Of a stretch of DNA of 64,000 nucleotides, positions 25,592 to 34,011 are shown in pieces. How positions within the stretch are numbered: the first letter of the stretch is position 1; each line of letters opens with the position of its first letter. Made by a program: the position numbers and the translations under genes. The DNA lies in NCBI GenBank assembly GCA_958295855.1, contig OY282383.1:2708481-2772480 (forward strand), given 5' to 3'. Under the pieces are notes generated by a model, which had not been told where the DNA came from, made no database searches, and worked only from the letters and a program-made list of their open reading frames with translations. The DNA is from an uncultured Poribacteria bacterium (lineage in GTDB: Bacteria; Poribacteria; WGA-4E; WGA-3G).

Positions 25592-26680
25592 ATGCCAATA
25601 TTGGATAACGCAGTGAATACACTGGGCGTATTTCGCCGCCTAGCAGGACTTGCTGGGACAATCGTGACGATGTATCGTCACCATTTCGGGCTATTTTGGC
25701 GCATCATGATGCCCGTTGTCTTTCTCGTAATCTTATTTGATATTGCCATCTTTTTCCGTTCGGTCAAGGTATTTGAGGCGAATGATGAGGTAATCAAATG
25801 GGTTGAGGCGGTTAAATTTGGGTGGAACATTAACACAGTCACGGGTATTTCTCCTACGAGCGGTGTATCTTCAAGGTATGAGCCAGGTGTTACCTGGGAA
25901 CTCAGTTTTAATCCCAAGTTGGAAATAATTAGTGATGATGGGGTTATCTGGATATGGCATCTCAACTTCCGACATTTCGAGTACAGTCTTCTATTGCTAG
26001 TGCTTTGTCCGTTAACCTTCGCTGTTGCACAACTTTATCACCACCAGAAAATAACTGCCCGGGAGGTATGGCGGCAGACCCGCCGCAGGACATGGGCAAT
26101 CTTGGGCGCGAATCTTCTCTTAGTGCTAATAGTGGAAGCAATTCCGTTGCTCTATAACATAGCTTTGGGATTGATACCGCAGCATCAACCTTGGTATCGC
26201 ATATCACGCTTTATGTTAAATCCATACCTGTACATGGTTATAATTCTTATTCCCTGCTATTTTCTGGTGACTTTCAGCCTGTACAATCCATGCCTCATCC
26301 TTGAGAACAAGTCCGCACTAGCTGTTTTTCGCCGGAGCTATGAATGGGTCAAAGGTTCATGGTGGCGGTTTTTCGGGATTTATTTTGTGACTGCTTGGAT
26401 GGCATCGGTTATCACCTCGGTCCTCTTCGGTTTCGCGTTGCTGGCACTTTCTGCCGTGCTCCCGGAACTCGCGCGCGTTCGCGATGCGCTGCTACCGATT
26501 AGAATCTTTACACTGTTCCTGGGCGGTGATGTTGAGATAGGCTTACAACGTTTACCGAGTGTGTCGACCACGGTGGCGATAGTTGTCGTCAGAGGGTTAA
26601 TATCAGCCTTTCTGGTGCCTATCTGGGCAATTTTGACAACCCATCTCTATTTGGAAAGGGTTAAAAAATGTAAGAAATAA
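25592..26680 (+). CDS. Polytopic membrane protein, paralogue A of a three-member family
   Basis: The 362-residue product has about six membrane segments. The N-terminal motif LAGTIVTMYRHHFGLFWRIMMPVVFLV and the central FRRSYEWVKGSWWRFFGIYFV match those of the next gene and of the gene at 36734-37783. The pattern R-R-S-x-x-x-V-K-G-x-W-W-R-x-F-G-I recalls the glycerophosphodiester phosphodiesterase membrane domain group, but no catalytic domain is present. The function is unknown. The ATG at 25592 has GGGAGAG 4 bases upstream and a strong promoter in front. It is followed after 38 bases by a paralogue, suggesting a tandem duplication. Confidence 0.75.
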   Translation: MPILDNAVNTLGVFRRLAGLAGTIVTMYRHHFGLFWRIMMPVVFLVILFDIAIFFRSVKVFEANDEVIKWVEAVKFGWNINTVTGISPTSGVSSRYEPGVTWELSFNPKLEIISDDGVIWIWHLNFRHFEYSLLLLVLCPLTFAVAQLYHHQKITAREVWRQTRRRTWAILGANLLLVLIVEAIPLLYNIALGLIPQHQPWYRISRFMLNPYLYMVIILIPCYFLVTFSLYNPCLILENKSALAVFRRSYEWVKGSWWRFFGIYFVTAWMASVITSVLFGFALLALSAVLPELARVRDALLPIRIFTLFLGGDVEIGLQRLPSVSTTVAIVVVRGLISAFLVPIWAILTTHLYLERVKKCKK

Positions 26681-26718
26681 AAAAGTTGTTCGCTAATCAC
26701 TCACAACTTGGAGGAAAC

Positions 26719-27660
26719 ATGTTAGAACCAACTGATGCATCACACAGGTACAACAGTGAAACCGAAGCAAAACCAGTTTTGCAACCGATGACGTTTGCGG
26801 GTATTCTCGACGCAATGTTCACGCTCTACGGAAAGCATTTCCGGCTGTTTTTAGGCGTATCCGCCGTTTATTTATTTTTCGGGTTAGGGTTAGAGATGTC
26901 TTCTGCGATATTCCGTGCTAGCGTTGAATCTACGGACATAATAACAGTAACCCGCGTGCTAACTGTTGCAGCATTCGTTATCTGCGCGACTTCGGTAGTC
27001 TATCTGCTCGTTGCGGGTGGGGTGATTTTCGCGAGTGCGCGAGTCTATTTGGGGCAGCACACCACACCTCGCGCCGCCTTAGCACAAGGTGTCCGTCGTT
27101 TCTGGGCCTACCTCGGCAGTAGTGTGCTCTGGTCTTTAACCGTTGGTGTATTGGCAATTACGTTGATTGGTATCCCGTTTGCAATCTATCTGGCGACTCT
27201 TTGGTCCCTCTACAGTATACCTATTATAGTTGAGGAATGCACAGCTGCGAACGGACTGCGGCGGAGCAGAGCCTTGGTCAAAGGTACGTGGTGGCGTGTT
27301 TTCGGCATCTTGTTTACGATTCATCTGATACTTTTCATGATTAGTTTTATACTTAGCGAGGCTTTAGAATTCATTTTCCCTTTAACTGAGCGTGCGCCGG
27401 ATGAGGGGATTCTAGAAATGATGCTATTTATATTACTCGGACCGCCCCTTGAATCTCTCAATAGCACAGCGGTACTCTCTTACCTGATTCGGAGTTTTAT
27501 TGAGTTAGGAATTACTGCCCTCTTAATGCCGATTGGCATTATCGGTAGCACACTTTTGTACTTCGACCTGCGAATTCGGAAAGAAGGATTCAAGAATGTG
27601 GCGGCGGAGCCTCTTCCCTCTCCTGTCATAGAACATGCTGCGTCCACGGACCAAGGATAG
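26719..27660 (+). CDS. Polytopic membrane protein, paralogue B
   Basis: The product is 313 residues with about six membrane segments. It has the same N-terminal motif as its neighbour (MTFAGILDAMFTLYGKHFRLFLGVSAVYLFF) and the signature LRRSRALVKGTWWRVFGILF. The N-terminal 30 residues are hydrophilic. The ATG at 26719 follows GGAGGA directly. It probably forms an operon with paralogue A, and the two may assemble together in the membrane (inference). Confidence 0.75.
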   Translation: MLEPTDASHRYNSETEAKPVLQPMTFAGILDAMFTLYGKHFRLFLGVSAVYLFFGLGLEMSSAIFRASVESTDIITVTRVLTVAAFVICATSVVYLLVAGGVIFASARVYLGQHTTPRAALAQGVRRFWAYLGSSVLWSLTVGVLAITLIGIPFAIYLATLWSLYSIPIIVEECTAANGLRRSRALVKGTWWRVFGILFTIHLILFMISFILSEALEFIFPLTERAPDEGILEMMLFILLGPPLESLNSTAVLSYLIRSFIELGITALLMPIGIIGSTLLYFDLRIRKEGFKNVAAEPLPSPVIEHAASTDQG

Positions 27661-27705
27661 GAAACAGCTGATGCCCACGTCGCGATGGCTTTCTTCCGAC
27701 TATAG

Positions 27706-28401
27706 CTACGCTAATTCAGAAAGGATTTCACATACTTCTCCGATTTTATCAATAACACGCTCCTGCCAGTTTTCTACTTCCGGTCGATGTGGATCGTGGA
27801 CATCTATCAAATCAGCGCGTTTCAGAATAGGTAGCATTCCTACTGCTGCTGCGCCTGTCAACTCTTCACTACTTCCATCACCGACATAAAGACATTCTTC
27901 TGGCCTCACCTTCAGCCGCTCGCACGTCAGTTGATAGATTCGGGGTGAAGGTTTATTGATTCCTTCTTCACATGAAAAAATAGGGACATCAATGTACGGA
28001 GCTAATGGCGATTGCGGAAAAAGCAATGGCACGGTGGGTGCACAATTGCTGATAAGCCCAAGGAGGAATCCACTGTTCTTCAGCATATCCAATGCTTCTA
28101 AAACATCCGGTTTAGGAATCAGCGCCTTTGCCGTGAATTCATAATGAGGCCTGGTAGCTTGTGTAATTTCACCCATATTGGCTTGAATACCTAAGCGAGA
28201 ACAAACATCAAGCACATTTTCCTCTATGGAATCATAAACACCTATACACCTGTTGACGTAGGTTCCCCATATCATTCGCGAAAATTGCAATGCTGGGGCG
28301 TTCAGGGCTTTTGCAATCTGTGCATTTGCCCGGTCATGCCCTCCGCGACTGAATTCAACCAAGGTCCCAAATAGATCAAATATAACAGCACTATAACGCA
28401 T
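27706..28401 (-). CDS. HAD-superfamily hydrolase
   Basis: The 231-residue product shows the HAD motifs in order: motif I AVIFDLFGTLVEF (nucleophile Asp), motif II GLISNCAP, motif III Lys in NKPSPRIYQL, and motif IV YVGDGSSEELTGAAAVGM. The cap is inserted between motifs I and II, as in the haloacid dehalogenase/phosphoglycolate phosphatase branch. It is likely a small-molecule phosphatase of the cytoplasm; the substrate is unknown. The ATG at 28401 has GGAGAGGAAA just upstream and is preferred over the frame start at 28422. Confidence 0.88.
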   Translation of the reverse strand: MRYSAVIFDLFGTLVEFSRGGHDRANAQIAKALNAPALQFSRMIWGTYVNRCIGVYDSIEENVLDVCSRLGIQANMGEITQATRPHYEFTAKALIPKPDVLEALDMLKNSGFLLGLISNCAPTVPLLFPQSPLAPYIDVPIFSCEEGINKPSPRIYQLTCERLKVRPEECLYVGDGSSEELTGAAAVGMLPILKRADLIDVHDPHRPEVENWQERVIDKIGEVCEILSELA

Positions 28402-28612
28402 TTTCCTCTCCGTTTTTCCCAAAAGAGTCCGGTGAAGTCGGGGTTTCTGTCTTTTGGCAACTTCGCGCTGACAGAACCTTGCCGATAGCCCGTTCTGTTA
28501 AAGTATACTACACTCCGGAAAAAATGTCACATTTATTTTTATCAAAAAAATGCAGCGAATTGTCTTACAAGGTTACCTTTGTTGTAAATTGCACCAATTT
28601 TCCTTACAAATG

Positions 28613-31510
28613 TCATGACGACACTCCATCAAGCGTGAGTTGCTGTTCCGCACTGGTGGTTCCCGAGGAGCCCGAGGCGGTGCCACCTGGAGATTTTCCC
28701 GGAGCGTAATGCATCAGCGTCTCCAAAAGCGATCTGGCCCCAGAACCTTGTGGACTCGTCTCAATCAGTGCCTGAATGACAGCCTTGAAAAGCGCATTTT
28801 CTTGCAGACCGTGCTCGTCGAAGGAGGCGTTGATTTGCACCTTTTCGCCGGCATCCCAGAGTTTCATAAGCCTATGGATGATGTCTATCATAGGTATTCT
28901 GCCAGACGTGTGCGCGTCGCCAACCCGGTCTGAAGGGCGTTCGGTGTGCCCCAATAGTTTCAGGGCATTGCCCGACGCGGCTTTCCGCAAAATACCGGTG
29001 TGCACCGCCCGTAACTCGTCAAGTGATAACCCGTATCCCTGTGCCAATAGGATACACTCACCCACCGGCGCATTCTCTGTCCCGAAATGATTCCGGTGCA
29101 TCAGATAGTAGCGGGTCCATTCGTCTAACGCTTCTGTGCTTGCGCCTTTCAGGATCTGCCCCAATGCAAAGTCCGTGACGATACGGCGTACCTCTGTGAG
29201 AAATTCAGTCACCGTGAACGTTTGCCCGTTCATGCGGCGGACCTCCTTGTAGGTAGAGTAGCTTTCCAGTGCGGGGCCGATTGCTGCCCAGACGAAGTCT
29301 GGGCCTTGGATTCCCACATCCCAGAAGTATCGGAGGCGTTCGGTAATGCGTTCCTGCATCTCACGCTTCACTTTTCCGTAATGCCCTACTCTGGCCTTTG
29401 CAGCCCGCTTTCGGCAGACGAGCCACAGTGAAGTCGCGAGCGCGGCAGAGTTTTGAGACCGCAATCTACCAGCTCGTTCCGTATCAATGGGCCACGATGC
29501 GGTAACGACAAGCCCCGCTTGAATCATCGCCTTCACAAGAGTTTCCCACGCATCTGGCTCTTTATGAGCGAATACAACAACCATTCTACCATCGTCACTC
29601 AATGAGTCATGTGCGGTTCGGAAACTTTCAGCCATGCCTTTCTCGTAGAATTCTTTGCCGGTTTTGTGTTGCTGAACCAACTCTTCCGATTTCGGTGTGA
29701 GCGCATCTGCAAAAACATCAGGAAATCGATTGCCGATAGAACGTCGAAACCACACGTAAAAGAAATCGGAGATATCTGCATAAGGAATTGCGTCGTAATA
29801 AGGGGGATCGGTGACGATGGCATCAATAGATTGCACTCTTAAGTGCTGGCTAGACTGTTGGTGAATATGAGGCGAGCGAGTGTTCCTGATTTTCAACGCG
29901 TGAGCTAGAAAACGTTGAATCCAATTCAACCCGCCTAAGAAATCACCGGTGCTTTCCGAAAAAGGATTAATTTCAGAGAAATCCCAAGTCATAGGGAGCG
30001 CGTAACGAGCGAAGGTTTGGCCCTGACATTCACCAACTGTAACCCAAATCGAAAGCATTGAACTATAACAGGCAAGGCGATTGACATTAATAGCGAGATA
30101 TTTATCAACTGCCTCCATCCATTCTGCCGAATACCCAAGTCCTTCCATCTCATTCCGCGCCCTTCGTGTCCATTTTACAAAAGTCATCAACGCCAACAAC
30201 TGCCGGGCTGTAAATACCTCTAACCATTTCTTGAAGCCGTAGAGCGCGATCCTAAATCCGAGTGTTTGAGGCCCAGGTATGGGTTCATCGGGAATCCCGT
30301 ACGGAATCTGATTGGCAATCGCGTCCAACGCTTCCGCGGGTATTTCTGCGGCATCAATCTCGGCCTGTGTGGGTGGGCGGTACTCCTTGCCGTATTCGGC
30401 TTGGTAAACGACTGTCGTCATCTGTGCCTTGAGTTTGCCATCATGCCCACATCGTTTGATGTAGTCCCCCGGCTGTTGCGAGTCACAAAATGGACAAGTT
30501 GCTGTCGAACCTGACATCGTAGGCTCGCCAACATCTGTTGTTTCTTTCGGCGCGACAATCTCAAATCGGACACGTTTCGTATTGGAATCAGGGCAGAGTT
30601 TGAGTGCACGCTTGCTGTTGATAATGACTTTCGTCTGGTTTTTTGTCTTTTTGAGCCTGAGAACGTCAGGACGCTCCCGATTTTCGGGAGTGTCTCTAAG
30701 GATTTTCTCCGGCTTCTTACAAACCCACAGCGTCTTGAGCAACGGCACCGTCGCCCCACACTGCGGGTCCTGACAGGGAATAGTTCGGGCCCAGAGGTAG
30801 GCAACCGTCGGTTTGCCATCAACTACGGGATAGTATTGCACCAGCTCTTTGCGGGCGTTTTCCAAAACCCACTGTCCCCATAAACGGACATGCTCAGCTA
30901 GATCTCCTTTTTTCAGCTCGGGCTGTGTATCAAGCGTGAGTTGAGGGAGTGGGGTCGTTTTTCCGGCGAGCCGTTGCGGGTATTCAAGCGTGCATTTGAG
31001 GATAAACCAGGCAACAGGGTTATAGTCGTTGGCGATGACTTCACAGCCGAGCCGCATCGCTTCAAGTGGGATAGCACCCCCGCCTGCGAACATATCCATC
31101 ACTTTGGGTGGGTGTCCGTTGTAAGCCATCTGGATGAGTTCTCGGGCGATGCGCAGTTTATTGAGCCAGCGTCCTTTTTTATCTTTTCTGTCCCAGTCGC
31201 CTTGTCCATTTTCGTCACCCCACCGGGTCAGCGACGCAATCAGGTCGTTACAGAGATATTCACGTTGTTTGTCAGGTAACGGGGATGCGCAAAGGCGTGT
31301 GTATTCTTCCTTGATTTTTGGAGGTGCATCGGCGGGATCGGGGAGCAAGGTGGCTATCGTGACGGCGCGGCATGCAGCGAGGGGGCGGCGTGCGGGCCAG
31401 ATGTGGAGCGTGGAGATATGTCCGTGTCGGACATTCTTTTCGTGTTTTGAGTCTGTGGAAACCTTTTTGAGTGGGAAGGCTTCCTCAATAAGTCGACGTG
31501 GCACTGTCAT
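28613..31510 (-). CDS. DUF1156-domain DNA methyltransferase
   Basis: The 965-residue product opens with the DUF1156 motif RLIEEAFPLKKVSTDSKHEKN, then HISTLHIWPARRPLAACRAV. The SAM-binding motif MDMFAGGGAIPLEAMRLG lies around residue 155 and the amino-methyltransferase catalytic motif TDPPYYDAIPYADISDFFYVW around residue 575. Cys pairs near residues 250-260 and 345-365 (CPFC, CGHDG) suggest zinc ribbons. By family it should methylate adenine or cytosine exocyclic amines in DNA. Similar proteins occur in defence islands with HerA-type helicases and DUF499 or DUF3780 partners, but none is present here, so it may act alone. The ATG at 31510 has AAGGA 5 bases upstream. Confidence 0.85.
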   Translation of the reverse strand: MTVPRRLIEEAFPLKKVSTDSKHEKNVRHGHISTLHIWPARRPLAACRAVTIATLLPDPADAPPKIKEEYTRLCASPLPDKQREYLCNDLIASLTRWGDENGQGDWDRKDKKGRWLNKLRIARELIQMAYNGHPPKVMDMFAGGGAIPLEAMRLGCEVIANDYNPVAWFILKCTLEYPQRLAGKTTPLPQLTLDTQPELKKGDLAEHVRLWGQWVLENARKELVQYYPVVDGKPTVAYLWARTIPCQDPQCGATVPLLKTLWVCKKPEKILRDTPENRERPDVLRLKKTKNQTKVIINSKRALKLCPDSNTKRVRFEIVAPKETTDVGEPTMSGSTATCPFCDSQQPGDYIKRCGHDGKLKAQMTTVVYQAEYGKEYRPPTQAEIDAAEIPAEALDAIANQIPYGIPDEPIPGPQTLGFRIALYGFKKWLEVFTARQLLALMTFVKWTRRARNEMEGLGYSAEWMEAVDKYLAINVNRLACYSSMLSIWVTVGECQGQTFARYALPMTWDFSEINPFSESTGDFLGGLNWIQRFLAHALKIRNTRSPHIHQQSSQHLRVQSIDAIVTDPPYYDAIPYADISDFFYVWFRRSIGNRFPDVFADALTPKSEELVQQHKTGKEFYEKGMAESFRTAHDSLSDDGRMVVVFAHKEPDAWETLVKAMIQAGLVVTASWPIDTERAGRLRSQNSAALATSLWLVCRKRAAKARVGHYGKVKREMQERITERLRYFWDVGIQGPDFVWAAIGPALESYSTYKEVRRMNGQTFTVTEFLTEVRRIVTDFALGQILKGASTEALDEWTRYYLMHRNHFGTENAPVGECILLAQGYGLSLDELRAVHTGILRKAASGNALKLLGHTERPSDRVGDAHTSGRIPMIDIIHRLMKLWDAGEKVQINASFDEHGLQENALFKAVIQALIETSPQGSGARSLLETLMHYAPGKSPGGTASGSSGTTSAEQQLTLDGVSS

Positions 31511-31995
31511 TTTTTCCTTCCGGATTTAAATTGGCAAGGTGTGTCAACAAAAACCTCATTTTTTTGCGGTCACCTGAAAATTGAGATGTTCAGATTGAGT
31601 CGTCGGTTCATCGTTCTCACTATCCGTTGGTTAACTCGCGAAGGAAGAGTTAGATCCCACGCGAAATATATGAGCCATTAATCTGTCTTAAAAGGGTGAC
31701 ATTAATATTATACGCGATAAGAAAATGATTTCCAAATTAAATTTCAAGACAATTGACAATGTCAACAGGCGCAGGTTGCTAAGTGCCTCCGCATAGACAT
31801 GCCGGAGTGGCACGTTGTTTTGTTCCGATTTTCCAGCGGTTATGGTTTGCTTCTGTGATATAGGGAACGCCTTGAAGTTCTTCAATGCCTCTGCAAGACT
31901 GCTGATTTTTGTTGAATTGAAAGCGGAAAATAGGTAAAATCACTTTTCTAGAGTGATAGTTAGCACACGCAGGTTTCGGAACAGGAGGAGAAATT
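31511..31995. other. 485-base intergenic region with promoter and palindrome
   Basis: No gene was seen between the divergent DUF1156 methylase and ThDP enzyme genes. The right end holds a promoter-like pair and a palindrome, listed separately. The remainder has stop codons in all frames and no tRNA-like or repeat structure that I recognise. Confidence 0.5.
31912..31957 (+). promoter_or_regulatory. Candidate promoter with overlapping palindromic operator
   Basis: TTGAAT (31912-31917), 17 bases, and TAAAAT (31935-31940) form a promoter-like pair. An inverted repeat, ATCACT (31939-31944) and AGTGAT (31952-31957), overlaps the -10 box and likely start point, a common place for a repressor site. 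The ATG of the ThDP enzyme is at 31996. Confidence 0.45.
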
Positions 31996-33669
31996 ATGCC
32001 TAAAATGACGGGTGCTCGATTTATTGCTGAAACCGTCCATGGTTATGGGATTACCCACGTCTTTTTTATGCCTTATATAGGGCCGAGAGCTTTGATGGAG
32101 ATGGAAAATCTAGGGATTAAACGCGTTCAGACGCATGGTGAGAAAGCGGCGGCGTATATGGCTGATGCTTACGCCCGCGTAAACCGCGGGCCTAGCCTCT
32201 GCATGGCACAGTCCGTAGGGGCAGTCAACCTCGCCGCAGGGTTACAAGATGCCTATCTCGCCTGTTCCCCGGTAATCGCGTTGACTGGGCGGGAAAACCA
32301 GATCAACCAGCACCGGCACGCTTACCAGGAGGTAGATCACGTTAATCCGTTCTCAGCTGTTACCAAATATAGCGCGTTTGTCGCCACACCGGAACAACTT
32401 CCGTTTTATTTGCGTCAAGCCTTTCGTTCAGCAACATCAGGCACCCCGGGGCCAGTCCATCTGGACATGGAAGGTATTGCTGCATCGGCAGTGATCGACC
32501 GGGAGGGCGAATTTGAGGTAATTATTGAAGATGGGTTCACCCAATTACCGCCTTTCCGACCGGAGGCAGAGGCTGAAAAGGTAACAGCGGCACTTAAACT
32601 CCTCTCCGATGCGAAACGGCCTATTATTGTGGCAGGCGGCGGCGTAACCGCTTCAGACGCGAGAGCTGAACTCGTAGCACTTGCAGAGAAACTCTCAATT
32701 CCGGTTGCAACCTCCTTGAATGCGAAAGCGATGTTCCCGGGCGACCATCCGTTGGCGGTGGGTGTTCCCGGTTCATATTCACGGGCGTGCGCTAACCAAG
32801 CTGTCTGCGAGGCAGATCTCGTCTTTTTCATCGGAAGCCACACCGGCGGACAGGTAACCAACGGATACAAGATTCCGCCTCAAGGCACACCGATTATACA
32901 ACTCGATATCAACCCTGATGAACTCGGTCGGAATTATCCAATTGCGTTGGGGATGCAGGGAGATGTCAGAAATTCACTGCGTCGGATGATTACAGCGGCA
33001 GAAGCTGCCGAGCCGCGTACCGAATGGGTTAGTCGCGTCCAAGCGTTAGTGAAAAACTGGAAAGAGAACGTTAGTGAAAAAGTTAACTCGGAACGGCTAC
33101 CGATGCTCCCGGAACGTCTCTGCCGGGAACTGACTGATTATCTACCTTCAGACGCAATCCTTGTCTCTGACACAGGGCACTCGGGCATCTGGACAGGCAC
33201 GATGATTGATTTTAAGCATCCGGACCAAGTTTTCATACGCTGTTCAGGTTCGCTGGGGTGGGGCCTCCCTGCGGCGATGGGTGCGAAGTGCGCGCAACCC
33301 GATAGACCTGTGCTCTGTTTCACGGGTGATGGCGGCATCTGGTATCACATGAGCGAATTGGATACCGCGATGAAATCCGGGATTAACGCGGTGATCTTGG
33401 TCAACAACAATCACTCGCTGAATCAGGAGCAGGGTGGCGTTGAGTCTGTTTACGGTGGCAGAACGCCCGGATCCGATGAGCTCTGGCTTTTCCCGGATGC
33501 AGATTTTGCGAAGATGGCTGAATCAATGGGGTGTTTCGGGATTACGGTGAACAAACCGAGTGAACTTGCGAGTGCGCTGGATGAGGCGTTTGCTTCGGGC
33601 AAGCCTGCAGTTGTGGATGTGAAAACACATGTGGAAGGGATTGCGCCGCGGGCGTGGATGCCTGCGTGA
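31996..33669 (+). CDS. Thiamine-diphosphate-dependent enzyme (acetolactate synthase-like)
   Basis: The 557-residue product has the three-domain layout of the ThDP decarboxylase/acetolactate synthase family. The N-terminal domain holds the catalytic Glu in THGEKAAAYMADAYAR (around residue 48). A central domain follows (residues about 190-330). The C-terminal ThDP motif runs from GDGGIWYHMSEL to VNNN (around residues 440-470). It has no paired regulatory subunit gene beside it, so branched-chain synthesis is not certain; other members act on oxalyl-CoA, glyoxylate or benzoylformate. GGAGGAG lies 7 bases before the ATG. It stands as a single gene behind its own promoter. Confidence 0.88.
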   Translation: MPKMTGARFIAETVHGYGITHVFFMPYIGPRALMEMENLGIKRVQTHGEKAAAYMADAYARVNRGPSLCMAQSVGAVNLAAGLQDAYLACSPVIALTGRENQINQHRHAYQEVDHVNPFSAVTKYSAFVATPEQLPFYLRQAFRSATSGTPGPVHLDMEGIAASAVIDREGEFEVIIEDGFTQLPPFRPEAEAEKVTAALKLLSDAKRPIIVAGGGVTASDARAELVALAEKLSIPVATSLNAKAMFPGDHPLAVGVPGSYSRACANQAVCEADLVFFIGSHTGGQVTNGYKIPPQGTPIIQLDINPDELGRNYPIALGMQGDVRNSLRRMITAAEAAEPRTEWVSRVQALVKNWKENVSEKVNSERLPMLPERLCRELTDYLPSDAILVSDTGHSGIWTGTMIDFKHPDQVFIRCSGSLGWGLPAAMGAKCAQPDRPVLCFTGDGGIWYHMSELDTAMKSGINAVILVNNNHSLNQEQGGVESVYGGRTPGSDELWLFPDADFAKMAESMGCFGITVNKPSELASALDEAFASGKPAVVDVKTHVEGIAPRAWMPA

Positions 33670-34011
33670 TTTTACCGTAGGGCGAGGTTCCCGTGCCGCG
33701 CCGCGCTCCTAAGCGTGGTGCATTCAGATAGCGTCGCTACACATGTCGCCCCGCTGGGGCTTAGCATCTAGGGTATCCTGCGTCTCTATACACATGTCGC
33801 CCCGCTGGGGCTAAAGGGTAAGTACAAGGCCTACCCTTACAAAAAATGCTCACCCGCGAGACACCCAAAATCCGCGTACTTCCGCGTCATCCGCGATAAT
33901 CCGCGATTCAGAAGAAAAAGGAAGGGTAGGCACAAGGCCTACCCCTACAAAAAATGCTCACCCGCGAGACACCCAAAATCCGCGTACTTCCGCGTCATCC
34001 GCGATTCAGAT
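33670..34011. repeat. Intergenic region with an 82-base direct repeat and GCCCCGCTGGGGC hairpins
   Basis: Bases 33816-33897 recur at 33924-34005 with three mismatches. Each copy begins with a GGGTAGGC-type hairpin (GGGTA, then GGCCTACCC) related in layout to the GGGCGGAG-type hairpins elsewhere. Upstream are two copies of CACATGTCGCCCCGCTGGGGCT, each with a 5-base stem. No gene was seen in these 342 bases. Confidence 0.85.

Noticed and set aside
28613..31510. A complete anti-phage island around the DUF1156 methylase.
   Set aside because: Neighbouring genes are metabolic; no helicase, nuclease or DUF499/DUF3780 gene is seen on either side.
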